NCBI RefSeq assembly: GCF_005503555.1 | Contig: NZ_SCNG01000001.1 | Span: 1,302,001-1,366,000, forward strand | Reading direction: 5' to 3' | Length of the DNA stretch: 64,000 nucleotides | Origin: Rudaea sp. 3F27F6 | GTDB taxonomy: Bacteria; Pseudomonadota; Gammaproteobacteria; Xanthomonadales; Rhodanobacteraceae | Shown here: positions 42,979 through 52,637 of the stretch, one piece after another | Numbering within the stretch: the stretch's first letter is position 1 | Layout: the number at the start of each line of letters is the position of its first letter | Translations under genes and position numbers: made by a program | Notes under the pieces: model-generated | The model's database searches: none | Told to the model about the DNA's origin: nothing | Seen by the model: only the letters and a program-made list of their open reading frames with translations

Positions 42979-44922
42979 TCAGAACTGGTAGCCCACGCGC
43001 ACGCTCAGCTCGTTCGCGAATTCGAGTGCGCCGAACATGTTCTTGTTCGGGTTGCCGCCGATCTTCGCGTTGATGTAGTTGTAGAAGATCTCCGCGGTCC
43101 ATTGCGTGTTCGGCTTCCAGCGCACGGCCGGCTGCACGAGCACGCCTCCCTGCAGGTCGTAGAGCACCGACAGGTCGAAGCGCCAGACCAGGTTCGGAAA
43201 AGGCTGCTGCACGGCGAAAGCGACGGCCTTGAAGCCGCCGCCGTGGCCGCTCGCGTTGGTGAACTCGCTGCCGTTATAGCCGCCGCCGTCCTGGCTGCCG
43301 GTGTAGCGGCCGAACAGGTCGCTCTTCGATTTGTACATGAACTCGGCGACGAGATAAGTCGCCGGCAGGTTGTCGAAGAAGCGCTGGTATTTTTCCAGCG
43401 AGATGTTCGACACCCACTCGTTGGTCTTGAGGAAGTTGATGTTGAGATCGGGCGCGGTGAAGGTGCGGTTCGGCGTGTACAGCACTTCCCAGTTCAGAAT
43501 TAACTGGTCGGTGATCGAACCGGGCGCGCCGGAGAAGGTGTAGGTGATGCCGCCGCCGAAGTTGTCTTCCTGCTTGTACTCGCGCGCGAGATGGCCGCGC
43601 AGGCCGCCGAAACCGAGACCGCCCGAGTTGAGGCCGCCGACCTGGAAGAACGTATTGAGGATCGCGCTCGCCGTGCCTTGGCCGATCTGCGGCAGCGGCC
43701 CGCCGGTCAGCGCCTGGCTGCACGGAAAATCGTTGGCCGCGGCGCGCAGCGCCTGGATCGCGTTCAAGCGCGACTCGGCCGCGCCCTTGAACCATTCGTT
43801 CGCCGACCAGACGCCGGTCGGATCGGCCTCGAACGGCGTGCACGCGAGCAGAGAGCCCGGCACGCCCGCCGCGGGAATGCCGCGATCGACGCCCGACTGA
43901 GTCCAGCGGAACACGCCGTCCGGGTTGTAGCGGTGCGCATAGATCGCCTGCACGCCGAACGCGCCGATCTCGCCCTTGGCGCGCAAGCCGAAATCCATCT
44001 TGTCGTTGTAGTTCGCGTACATGTCGTGCACGGTGAACTGCGAGAAGATGATGTTGTACGGCGTGTTCGGATTGCCGAGCACCGACGGCTGGAACTTCTG
44101 CACGTAGCCGTCGAGCAGCCAGCCGTTGTTGAACTGGTAGTTGGCGCGCAGGCCGAGCGCCGGCACGCGCTTGTCCGAATATTCTTCGGGCGCATAGTCG
44201 AAGATCGAATGGCGGCGCAGGTCGAGGCCGTCGGGTACGTCGAGCACGCGGAAGAACAGCGACTGGCCCCAGGCGATCTGCTGGTTGCCGAGGCGCACGT
44301 TGAGCGGGCCGTTGTTGTATTCGAGGAAGAACGCCGGCAGGTCGACCATGTAACTCGATCCCGCCCATTCGAGCGGATTCGGCCGCGCGAGGCCCTCGGT
44401 GTAATACTTGAAGTAGTTCGGGTCCTGATACACCTTGCCAACCGCATGGCTGCCGAACGCGGCCGGGCTGTATTCGTCGTACCAGCCCGGATCGTAGAGG
44501 ATGCGCATCTTGACCACGCCGGTCAGGGCGTCGTTGAAGTGCATCTTCGCGTCGAACTGGGCGCGGAACATCTGCATGTTCAAGCTCGCGTCGTCCTTGC
44601 CGCCGATGCGCGTGGCGACGTCGGGCACGCCGGTCCCGCTCGGCGGCGGCAGGATCACCGGCCGCGCGATCGGCACGCCGTTGAAACTGTTGCCGAGCTG
44701 GTTGTGCACGTTCGCCTTGTTCGTGTTGATCGCGGTTTCGGAGCGGATGAAGCCGCCGAACTCGACGCCGGAACTGCCGCCCGAATTCGACGATTCCGAC
44801 GTCCCGCCCGAGGCCGCGGCCGCGGCGAGAGGGTCCGCATCGGCCGGCGCCGCGGCGAGCGATTGCGCGATCGCGAGACTCAAGCTGCCGACGCCCAGGA
44901 TGATCTTGTTCTGCGACTTCAT
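42979..44922 (-). CDS. DUF1302 outer-membrane protein
   Basis: The 647-residue protein has a signal peptide (MKSQNKIILGVGSLSLAIA) and the DUF1302 pattern: GGFIRSETAINTN, GVVKMRILYDPGWYDEYSP, RLGNQQIAWGQSLFFRVLDVPDGLDLRRH and a C-terminal YQF, as in outer-membrane beta-barrels. Residues 30-55 are low-complexity Ala/Ser/Gly. It probably forms a passive channel for the locus's hydrophobic substrate. GAGGAGAAGT gives a strong ribosome-binding site for the start at 44922. Confidence 0.85.
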   Translation of the reverse strand: MKSQNKIILGVGSLSLAIAQSLAAAPADADPLAAAAASGGTSESSNSGGSSGVEFGGFIRSETAINTNKANVHNQLGNSFNGVPIARPVILPPPSGTGVPDVATRIGGKDDASLNMQMFRAQFDAKMHFNDALTGVVKMRILYDPGWYDEYSPAAFGSHAVGKVYQDPNYFKYYTEGLARPNPLEWAGSSYMVDLPAFFLEYNNGPLNVRLGNQQIAWGQSLFFRVLDVPDGLDLRRHSIFDYAPEEYSDKRVPALGLRANYQFNNGWLLDGYVQKFQPSVLGNPNTPYNIIFSQFTVHDMYANYNDKMDFGLRAKGEIGAFGVQAIYAHRYNPDGVFRWTQSGVDRGIPAAGVPGSLLACTPFEADPTGVWSANEWFKGAAESRLNAIQALRAAANDFPCSQALTGGPLPQIGQGTASAILNTFFQVGGLNSGGLGFGGLRGHLAREYKQEDNFGGGITYTFSGAPGSITDQLILNWEVLYTPNRTFTAPDLNINFLKTNEWVSNISLEKYQRFFDNLPATYLVAEFMYKSKSDLFGRYTGSQDGGGYNGSEFTNASGHGGGFKAVAFAVQQPFPNLVWRFDLSVLYDLQGGVLVQPAVRWKPNTQWTAEIFYNYINAKIGGNPNKNMFGALEFANELSVRVGYQF

Positions 44923-45005
44923 ACTTCTCCTCCTCAAGTATTCCGTGGTAGCGATGTCGATGCTTGCGGCCGCGCGCACGCGCGCGCCGGCCCGCGTCCC
45001 GGCGT

Positions 45006-45968
45006 CTATTTCCCCAATCTCAGAATCTGCGCGGTCTGGCCGACCGCGATCGCGGCGTTGCCGCCCGGCACGGCGGCGAGGCCGGTGTTCCACAATCCCT
45101 GCGTGCCCTTGCCGCTCAGTTGCTGCCACGGCTTGCCGTCGTCGCGGCCGGCGAACATCTCGTGCATGCCGGTCGCGTAGATCGCGCCGTCCGCGGCGAC
45201 CGCAACGCCGAGCAGGTTGGTCTTGATGCCGGTGTCGAGGTCGTTCCAGGTCGCGCCGCCGTCCGCGGTCTTGATCACCGCACCGTCCTGGCCGACCGCG
45301 TAGCCCGTGCCGTTCGCGGCCATATCGAGGCCGAACAGCGTCGCCGCGCCCTTGTGTTTGCTTTCCCAGGTCGCGCCGTTGTCGGTCGAGCGCGCGACGA
45401 TGCCGAATTCGCCGGCAACGACGACCGTGCCGTCGGCGCCGACGTGCACGGCGTAGAGATTCGGATCGGCACCGTCGGCCGAATAGTCCTGCCATTTCGG
45501 CGCGGCCGATTCCCAGTGCGCACCGCCGTCGGTGGAACGCAGCAGCGCGCCGAACGAGCCGACCGCGACCGCGGTGCCTGCGTGCATGCCGACCGCAAGC
45601 AGGCGTTCCTGGCTGCCCGAGGTCGCCGCACTCCATGCGCCCTTGTCGTCGCGCACGAAGATCGCGCCCTTCTGTCCGACCGCGATCGCGCGATTGCCGT
45701 CGACCGCGACGCCGAACAACGAGGCCGGCACGGGTGCTTTCACTTCTTTCCAGGTCTTGCCGCCGTCGCTGCTCTCGCGGATGTCGCCGGCCGTGCCGAC
45801 CGCGACGCCGCCGGCACCGGCGAACGCGATCGCGAACAGCGCCTGATGCACCGTGCCCGAGGCGACCAGAGTCGTCTCCACCGCCGCCGGTTCCGCGGCG
45901 GCGGCGAGGTGCGCGGCGCCGCCGAGCACGGTGGCGCAGACGAGAGCGAGCAGGCGGATGCGCGGCAT
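45006..45968 (-). CDS. YCF48-like beta-propeller exported protein
   Basis: The 320-residue protein begins with a signal peptide (MPRIRLLALVCATVLGGAAH) and then consists of five or six repeats of about 45 residues with S(T)DGG(A/K)TW: SSDGGKTWKEV, STDGGAHWESA, STDNGATWESK, TADGGATWNDL. This is the YCF48/BNR propeller type. Members sit with DUF1329, DUF1302 and MMPL genes and may help assemble the envelope system. It lies five bases after the DUF1329 stop. Confidence 0.82.
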   Translation of the reverse strand: MPRIRLLALVCATVLGGAAHLAAAAEPAAVETTLVASGTVHQALFAIAFAGAGGVAVGTAGDIRESSDGGKTWKEVKAPVPASLFGVAVDGNRAIAVGQKGAIFVRDDKGAWSAATSGSQERLLAVGMHAGTAVAVGSFGALLRSTDGGAHWESAAPKWQDYSADGADPNLYAVHVGADGTVVVAGEFGIVARSTDNGATWESKHKGAATLFGLDMAANGTGYAVGQDGAVIKTADGGATWNDLDTGIKTNLLGVAVAADGAIYATGMHEMFAGRDDGKPWQQLSGKGTQGLWNTGLAAVPGGNAAIAVGQTAQILRLGK

Positions 45969-45973
45969 GGCGA

Positions 45974-47350
45974 TCAGGCCGCGCCCAGGCGCTGGATCGC
46001 CTGCACGGTGAGGTACTTGTTGTAGACGTCGACGTTGCCGGCCGAGAGCAGCGACTTGTAGCCGCCCGCGCAGGACTGCGTGTGGCAGCCGCGGCTCATG
46101 CGGTTGGTCTGCGAGTCGTGGCTCAGATAGTAGGCCCACGACCAGTCGACGTTGCCCTTGGCGTCCTTCTCGACCGCGCCGCCGTCCTGCAGACGACCGT
46201 AGGCGCCCTCGAAGGATTTCCACACTTCGCCGCGGCGGTCGAAGGTGATGTAGGAATTGGCGAGCTGGTTGCGCACGTCGATCCAGACGCGCTTCTTGCC
46301 GACCGGCGCGCGCGGATAACCGACCGGCTCGGCTTCGAGCACGATGCACTCGGGCACGAGCGAGAAATACGAGTCGAAGAAGGTCTTGCCTTTCGGTCCG
46401 CCGTGCGCGGGGATTTCCCAGTTCGGCTTCGAGCCGCGCCAGTTGCCCGACACCGGCGCGAGCCACGGCCGGCGCTCGACGATTTTGTAATTGCCCCAAG
46501 TCAGCATCGGATCGCCCGCGGCCCAGGCGTCGGAGAGGAACCAGGTCACGCCGGGCAGCAGCGGCTCGAAGCGCTGGTTGGTCGGGAAGTCGCGCACGCG
46601 CTTGAACGCGGGCAGGTAGCCCTTGAGTTCGGGGAACTTGCGCTGGTCGTAATACCAGGTGTTGAGGAACGACGTGCCCGACACGTCTTGCGGCCCGGTG
46701 AACCACACCGACTGCAGGCGCAACAGGTCCTTGCGGTTCTGGAACACGCTGCCGTCGGTGCGCGCCTGCGCTTGCAGTTCGGCCCAGACGAAGTCGTACT
46801 GATAAGCCTGGTCGCCGCCTGGGTCCATGTCCCACTGGCGGATCGCGTACTGGCTGTAGTCGTGGCGGCCCCACGACAGAGTCAGGTTGGCGATCGCTTC
46901 CTCGCCGGTCTTCGCGTCGGGGAACGGCAGGCCGCCGATCCACGGATTGCCGGCTTCGTCGACGACGTTGCCGTTGGCGTCGAACTTGGCCTTGCCCTTG
47001 TTCTTCAGCGTGACTTCGAGATAGTCGGCGGGGAACAGCTCGGCCACGCTCTTCGGCGGCTCGATGATGTTGATCTTGCGCCCCATCGTCTTGATCTGTT
47101 TGTAGGTGATCGGATCGAACAGATCCTTGACCACATCGACGTTGTCGGCCGAGATCACATCGCCGACCTTGATCTTGCCCTTGGTGAAGGCTTCGATGTG
47201 CAGCAGCTCGTCCGGATACGCCTTGCTCGCGTCGGCGGCGTTGGCGATATGCGACCACAGCGGCGCCAGCACGCCCGCACCGGCGCCGATGGCGGCCTTC
47301 TGCAGCAGCATTCTGCGGCCGTAGTCGAAATCGAATTTCTTGATGTGCAT
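45974..47350 (-). CDS. DUF1329 protein with Tat-like signal (copy 2)
   Basis: The 458-residue protein is a paralogue of the one at 41445, with matching segments throughout (SWGRHDYSQYAI, SFLNTWYYDQRKFPEL, TNQRFEPLLPG, HGGPKGKTFFDSYF). The N-terminus DYGRRMLLQKAAIGAGAGVL is a twin-arginine-type signal. It has two extra Cys (RGCHTQSCAGG) near the end that copy 1 lacks. GAGGAGGCACT precedes the ATG at 47350. The two copies flank the porin and YCF48-like genes. Confidence 0.86.
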   Translation of the reverse strand: MHIKKFDFDYGRRMLLQKAAIGAGAGVLAPLWSHIANAADASKAYPDELLHIEAFTKGKIKVGDVISADNVDVVKDLFDPITYKQIKTMGRKINIIEPPKSVAELFPADYLEVTLKNKGKAKFDANGNVVDEAGNPWIGGLPFPDAKTGEEAIANLTLSWGRHDYSQYAIRQWDMDPGGDQAYQYDFVWAELQAQARTDGSVFQNRKDLLRLQSVWFTGPQDVSGTSFLNTWYYDQRKFPELKGYLPAFKRVRDFPTNQRFEPLLPGVTWFLSDAWAAGDPMLTWGNYKIVERRPWLAPVSGNWRGSKPNWEIPAHGGPKGKTFFDSYFSLVPECIVLEAEPVGYPRAPVGKKRVWIDVRNQLANSYITFDRRGEVWKSFEGAYGRLQDGGAVEKDAKGNVDWSWAYYLSHDSQTNRMSRGCHTQSCAGGYKSLLSAGNVDVYNKYLTVQAIQRLGAA

Positions 47351-47440
47351 AGTGCCTCCTCGTTGCGGATCCGGCTTGCGCCGTGGACGCGCGCGGCGGC
47401 GCGCAGTGAAAAATCGTTCAACTCATTCGCGAATAAAGCT

Positions 47441-49894
47441 TCATGCTTTCGCCGTTCCCGACTTGCCGACGCCGTCGACCTCCTCGTCGTCGGCCGTGTA
47501 CGCGGACAGATCGACACCTTCGCCGACGAGCAGGTCGGTGCGGCTGACGAATTTCGGCTTGACCAGATAGACGAGCAGCGGCAGCAGGACGAGGGCGAGC
47601 ACCATGTTGATCACCATCGTCAGCACGAGCAGCAGGCCCATGTTCGCCATGAACTTGAGGCTGGACAGGAAGTACCAGGGCAGGATGCCGATCACCATGA
47701 TCGTTGCGGTGAACATGATCGCTTTGCCGGTCGTGGTCAGCGCCGCGGTGATCGTGCGGCCCCAGTCGCCTTCGTGGGCGTGGTACTCCTCGCACAGGCG
47801 CGAGAGCAGATAGATGCCGTAGTCGATGCCGACGCCGACGCCGACGCAGGCGACGAGCAGCGAATTGATGTCGAGGCCGATGCCGATCAGATGCATGCCG
47901 GCGCCGAGAATGAAGTTGGCGCAGTTGACCGGGATCAGCAGGATGATGCCGGCGACGAACGAGCGATAGGCGAAGCTGCAGCCGAGGAAGATGGCGAGAT
48001 TGAGCAGGCCGAGAATGATCCAGTGGTATTTCTCGACGACGTTGTTCATCGCCTGCTGCAGGGCAATCGTGCCCGAGCCGAGCAGCACCTTGAAGGTCGG
48101 ATGATCGACACCGACAGTCTCGACTGCCTTGCGCGCCGCTTCGAGCGCCGCATCGACCGTGCCCTGCCGGTTGTCCTTGTACCAAAGCGAGACCGTGCCG
48201 TTCTGCTGGTCGAAGTCGATCACGTTCGAGTACGCCTTCGAACTCGTGCCGACCAGCACCGCGTTCGCCGCGGCGTTGACCGCCGCATCGGTGTCGTCGA
48301 GCGGCAGCCATTTCGGATTGCCGCCGGCGAACAGGCGGTTGCCTTCCATGAGGTAGTCGCCGAACGACAGCGTCGCGCGCGGCGGATTCGGCCCCTGCTC
48401 CATCAGACTTTGCAGGCGCAGCATGGTCAGGATCGCATCGGCCTGGTGCATCAGGCGGTTGCCCTGCTTTTGGTCTTTCGACTCGAGAACGATCTCGAGC
48501 GTGTTCACGCCGGGAAAGTTTTCGTTGATCGTCGATACGCCGCGGTTGTATTCGGCGATCGGCCAGAGCAGATCGCTGCCTTCGACCGGATTGCCGATCT
48601 TGATCTGCAGAAACGTATAGGTCGCACCGACCGCGAGAATCGCCGCGAGCACGGCCGAGACCGGCGCGACGCGGCCGTAAGACAGCTTCGCCGTGCCGCG
48701 CAGCAGCGCCTGGAAACCGTGGTCGAGACCGCCGGGCTTGCCCTTGCCAATCAGGCGGTCGACGTTCTTCGGCGCCGGCAGCGACGCGAGCAGCAGCGAG
48801 ATCAGGAACACGCCGGTCGGGATCAGCCAGATCGCCCAGAAGCCGCAGAACAGGGCGAAGCGTTCCATCGCCGGGATCGGCGCGACCGCGATGAGGAAGA
48901 TGCCGACGATGTCGGTGAAGATGCCGAGCACCGACGGCGCCATCATCACGCTCATCGTGATCTCGGCCGCCTTCACCCGGTCTTTCACGTGCGCGTAGAT
49001 TTCGTAATAGCGCTCGGTGAACTGCACGCAGTGCGAGAACGAGCGCGCGACGAGCAGCAGCGGCACGACCATGAGCAGCGGCTCGATCGGCGACTTGAGC
49101 CAGCCGACGAAGCCGAAGCCCCAGATCGCCGCGACCGCGCTGGTCACGATCGGCGTGACCACGCCGACGACGTTGCGCATGTAGAGCACGAGACAGAGGA
49201 TCAGCAGTCCGATCGTGATGCCGGCGATCCACAGCATCTGGCCTTCGTACTGGTAGATCCATCCGGTCAGCGCCGGCTGCCCGGCCATGAACACTTCGTG
49301 GTCGGCGTCGCGTGCCTTTTCGACGATGCCCTGCACGTACTTGAACACCGCGCCGTAGTCGAGGCGCTGTTCGATGAAGGTGGCGTTGATCAGCGTCGCC
49401 GAGGCGTCGCGCGAGATCAGGAAGGTGCGCGCACTGGCCGAGCGGTCGACGCGCGAACGGAACTCGTCGATCTCTTCCTTGGTCGCCGGCACGTGGTCTT
49501 CCATGAGCGGGCGGATGTCGATGCCGGTCGGCGTCGCCTCGGCGTAGCGCGCCTTCTCCGTCGCGATCGAGAGAATCTGGTCGTGATCGACGCCGGGCGC
49601 GAGGTCGGCATCGCGCGTCAACTGCCAGACTTTGGCGAGCGTCGACGCGTTGTAGATGTCGCCATCCTTGCGCTTGACCATGATCGTCACGGTCAACGGA
49701 TTGCCGAAATTGCCGTGGTTCTTGAACACCTGGACGTAGGGATCGTCCTTCGGCAGCAGGTCGGAGAACACCGTGCGAATCTCCACGCGCAGCATGCCGA
49801 CCGCGAAGAAGATCGTCGTGACGATGAAGAACGCCGCGGTCAGACCGCGATGCGCCATGACCCAGCGTGCGATGCGGGCGCGCAGGTTCAACAC
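47441..49894 (-). CDS. MMPL-family transporter
   Basis: The 817-residue protein has about 12 transmembrane helices in two halves and two MMPL domains. It starts MLNLRARIARWVMAHRGLTAA, has a large periplasmic loop after helix 1 (residues 38-210), a helix cluster WIAGITIGLLILCLVLYMRN and, in the second half, GVGVGIDYGIYLLSRLCEE. The family moves lipids and hopanoids. It is the first gene of the 26-kb locus, divergent from the phospholipase gene across a 393-bp spacer, so the locus promoter probably lies there. Confidence 0.9.
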   Translation of the reverse strand: MLNLRARIARWVMAHRGLTAAFFIVTTIFFAVGMLRVEIRTVFSDLLPKDDPYVQVFKNHGNFGNPLTVTIMVKRKDGDIYNASTLAKVWQLTRDADLAPGVDHDQILSIATEKARYAEATPTGIDIRPLMEDHVPATKEEIDEFRSRVDRSASARTFLISRDASATLINATFIEQRLDYGAVFKYVQGIVEKARDADHEVFMAGQPALTGWIYQYEGQMLWIAGITIGLLILCLVLYMRNVVGVVTPIVTSAVAAIWGFGFVGWLKSPIEPLLMVVPLLLVARSFSHCVQFTERYYEIYAHVKDRVKAAEITMSVMMAPSVLGIFTDIVGIFLIAVAPIPAMERFALFCGFWAIWLIPTGVFLISLLLASLPAPKNVDRLIGKGKPGGLDHGFQALLRGTAKLSYGRVAPVSAVLAAILAVGATYTFLQIKIGNPVEGSDLLWPIAEYNRGVSTINENFPGVNTLEIVLESKDQKQGNRLMHQADAILTMLRLQSLMEQGPNPPRATLSFGDYLMEGNRLFAGGNPKWLPLDDTDAAVNAAANAVLVGTSSKAYSNVIDFDQQNGTVSLWYKDNRQGTVDAALEAARKAVETVGVDHPTFKVLLGSGTIALQQAMNNVVEKYHWIILGLLNLAIFLGCSFAYRSFVAGIILLIPVNCANFILGAGMHLIGIGLDINSLLVACVGVGVGIDYGIYLLSRLCEEYHAHEGDWGRTITAALTTTGKAIMFTATIMVIGILPWYFLSSLKFMANMGLLLVLTMVINMVLALVLLPLLVYLVKPKFVSRTDLLVGEGVDLSAYTADDEEVDGVGKSGTAKA

Positions 49895-50287
49895 GTTCCT
49901 GCCCGCCCGTTCGGGAAAATCGCCGCGTCGTCCCGCATGCCCGTCCTCCCGATGCGCTGTGCGGACTTGCGTGTCCGTCTTGGTCGTCAGCGTGGCGAAA
50001 AACTAACAGCGGGTACGTGAGGGGTATTGAACGAACGCGGACTGGCCTTTGTAAAAAATTGCCGATGCCGCGATGACAACGGGAACAGCGCGCGACGCCA
50101 TCGATTCGCACGCGGACGGCTGCGCGGCTGTGCGACCTGTCATCAATTTGTATACAACTTTACATTTGACTGAAACGCGGCTGCCCCGCCGCTGACTTTT
50201 TCCGCCACTAGCCTTGCGCCCGTTGAACGTGCGCCTGGGGAGTCCCGCGCGTTCCGGTTTCGTCCCCACCCGACCGGAAGGCTAACG
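49895..50287. promoter_or_regulatory. Divergent promoter region of the catabolic locus and phospholipase
   Basis: This 393-bp spacer has no gene. TTGTATACAA, a perfect 10-bp palindrome, lies at 50148-50157 in an AT-rich patch (about 50140-50170) that also offers promoter-like TATACA and TTTACA strings. Palindromes of this kind bind GntR-type regulators in other bacteria, but no regulator gene is adjacent. Confidence 0.5.
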
Positions 50288-52378
50288 ATGACAACTCTGG
50301 ACCGCCGCAATTTTCTGCGCCTGACCGGCGCCGGCGCGCTTGCCGCCGCATTGCCGAACAGCATCCGCCGCGCGCTCGCGATCAACGCGAACAACCGCAC
50401 CGGCACCCTCGAAGACGTCGAACACATCGTCATCCTGATGCAGGAGAACCGTTCGTTCGACCACTACTTCGGCACGCTGCGCGGCGTGCGCGGCTACGGC
50501 GATCCTCGTGCGGTGTTCCAGCGCGACGGCCGCGCGATCTGGCGGCAGAGCAACGGTGCGAGCGAAGTGCTGCCGTACCGACCCGACGTTCCCGATCTCG
50601 GCGCCACCTTCCTCGACGGCACGCCGCACGACTGGAACACCGCGCATCAGGCGTGGAACGGCGGCCAGAACGACAACTGGGTGCCGGCCAAAGGCACGAC
50701 GACGATGGCGCATATGGTTCGCTCGGACCTGCCGTTCCACTACGCGCTCGCCGACGCATTCACCATCTGCGACGCCTATCACTGCTCGGTGATGAGCTTC
50801 ACCGATCCGAACCGCTACTACATGTGGACCGGCTACGTCGGCAACGACGGCACCGGCGGCGGCCCGATCATCGACAACTCCGAAGCCGGCTACGGCTGGT
50901 CGACGTATCCCGAGCGGCTCGAACGCAACGGCATCTCGTGGAAGGTCTATCAGGACGCCGGCGACGGCCTCACCGCGGGCGGCTATTGGGGCTGGACCGG
51001 CGACGCCTACATCGGCAACTACGGCGACAACTCGCTGCTGTATTTCCATCAGTACCAGAACGCCCAGCCCGGCAGCGCGCTCTACGAGAAGGCGCGCACC
51101 GGCACCAATATCAAGACCGGCGGCAGCCTGTTCGACGTGTTCCGCGCCGACGTCGCCGCGGGCAAACTTCCGCAAGTGTCGTGGATCGCCGCGCCCGAGG
51201 CGTACAGCGAACATCCGAACTGGCCGCCGAACTACGGCGCCTGGTACGTCGCGCAGATCCTCGATGCGCTGACCGCGAATCCGGAAGTGTGGAGCAAGAC
51301 CGCGCTGCTGCTCACCTTCGACGAGAACGACGGCTTCTTCGACCACGTGCCCGCGCCGGTCGCGCCGGGCAACGGCGTCGGCGGCAAATCGACGGTCGAT
51401 ACGCGCAACGAATATTTCGCCGGCGACTCCAAATACATTCCGGGTCCGTACGGCCTCGGCGCGCGCGTGCCGATGCTGGTGATCTCGCCGTGGACGCGCG
51501 GCGGCTACGTCAACTCGCAGGTGTTCGACCACACCTCGATCATCCGCTTCATCGAGCAGCGCTTCGGCAACGGCAATGCGGATATGGTCGAAGCGAACAT
51601 CTCGCCGTGGCGCCGCGCGGTCTGCGGCGATCTCACTTCGTGCTTCAACTTCTCCACGCCGAACTCGGCGACGCCGCACCTGCCCGACGTCAGCGCGTTC
51701 CAGCCGGCCGACAATCTGCGCCACAACAGCTACGTGCCGACGCCGCCCGTGCAAGGCGCCGTGCCGACGCAGGAAGCCGGCGTGCGCCTCACGCGCGCGC
51801 TGCCTTACGCGTTCGAGGTCGACGCCAAGCTCGACGGCAAGACCTTCACCTTCGACTTCGTCAACACCGGCGCCGCGGGCGTGTTCTTCCAGGTGCGCGA
51901 CGGCGCCGGCAGCGCCGGACCGTGGGGCTACACCGTGGAAGCGGGCAAGTCGCTCAGCGACACGCTGCCGATCGCCGCCGCGAACGGACAGTACGATTTC
52001 TCGGTCTACGGCCCGAACGGTTTCATGCGCCGCTACAAGGGCAACGCGGGCGGCGCGAATGTCGACGTGACCCTGCATCATCCGGGCACGAGTTCGCATC
52101 TCAAGCTCGATCTGCGCAACGACGGCAGCGCCGACGTGCACCTCAGCGTGCTCGACGGCTATCTCGGCATGCGCCACTCGGTGACGCTCAAGGCCGGACA
52201 GCACAAGCCGTTCTATCTCGATGCACGCCTGTCTCTGCGCTGGTACGACTTGATCGTCAGCGACGGCACCGACGGCGGTTTCCGCCGCGAGTTCGCCGGC
52301 TATATCGAGAACGGCCGCGACGGCATCAGCGACCCGGCGATCGCGGCCGGTCCGGCGACGTTGCAGGACGATCTCTGA
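50288..52378 (+). CDS. Tat-exported phospholipase C (phosphocholine-preferring type)
   Basis: The 696-residue protein hydrolyses phospholipid head groups outside the cytoplasm. It starts MTTLDRRNFLRLTGAGALAAAL, a typical twin-arginine signal. The catalytic domain shows VILMQENRSFDHYFGTLRGVRG, TDPNRYYMWTGYV, YGWSTYPERLERNGISWKVYQD, and TFDENDGFFDHVP. Two C-terminal DUF756-type beta domains follow (about residues 520-690). GGAAGG lies close before the ATG. It is divergent from the MMPL gene. Confidence 0.93.
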   Translation: MTTLDRRNFLRLTGAGALAAALPNSIRRALAINANNRTGTLEDVEHIVILMQENRSFDHYFGTLRGVRGYGDPRAVFQRDGRAIWRQSNGASEVLPYRPDVPDLGATFLDGTPHDWNTAHQAWNGGQNDNWVPAKGTTTMAHMVRSDLPFHYALADAFTICDAYHCSVMSFTDPNRYYMWTGYVGNDGTGGGPIIDNSEAGYGWSTYPERLERNGISWKVYQDAGDGLTAGGYWGWTGDAYIGNYGDNSLLYFHQYQNAQPGSALYEKARTGTNIKTGGSLFDVFRADVAAGKLPQVSWIAAPEAYSEHPNWPPNYGAWYVAQILDALTANPEVWSKTALLLTFDENDGFFDHVPAPVAPGNGVGGKSTVDTRNEYFAGDSKYIPGPYGLGARVPMLVISPWTRGGYVNSQVFDHTSIIRFIEQRFGNGNADMVEANISPWRRAVCGDLTSCFNFSTPNSATPHLPDVSAFQPADNLRHNSYVPTPPVQGAVPTQEAGVRLTRALPYAFEVDAKLDGKTFTFDFVNTGAAGVFFQVRDGAGSAGPWGYTVEAGKSLSDTLPIAAANGQYDFSVYGPNGFMRRYKGNAGGANVDVTLHHPGTSSHLKLDLRNDGSADVHLSVLDGYLGMRHSVTLKAGQHKPFYLDARLSLRWYDLIVSDGTDGGFRREFAGYIENGRDGISDPAIAAGPATLQDDL

Positions 52379-52637
52379 CCCGAAAAATTCATCATTCCTT
52401 CGGGTGATAAGGCGCAACGGCAACCGCACGGCGCAACGCTGTGCGGTGCAAACACGAAGAGAACGGCGAACCGCTTGACCGCGCGGGGTTTTCTGCTGCG
52501 TACGCAGCATGTTTGCGCATGCGTTTTCGGCCTATGAATATGCGCTCGTGCAATGGAATTTGTACATGGAATTAGCACCGCGCTAACGTTGGGCATGGTC
52601 GAATGGCGGCTCTCGAAACTCTGTGGACTTGCACTTT
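52379..52637. other. Spacer between phospholipase and dioxygenase genes
   Basis: 259 bp without a gene. GCGCAACGGCAACCGC and GCAACGCTGTGC strings occur near 52410-52440, and an AT-richer patch near 52530-52570 may hold the promoter of the next gene. No strong terminator hairpin was seen. Confidence 0.4.

Noticed and set aside
39336-43073. 1245-residue open frame on the plus strand
   Set aside because: It runs antisense through the carboxylase and DUF1329 genes and has no recognisable motif.
42979-45636. Long N-terminal extension of the DUF1302 frame
   Set aside because: A signal peptide with a strong ribosome-binding site begins at 44922; the extension overlaps the YCF48-like gene.
45635-50020. 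1461-residue open frame on the plus strand
   Set aside because: It is antisense to the YCF48-like, DUF1329 and MMPL genes and is low-complexity Arg/Asp/His-rich.
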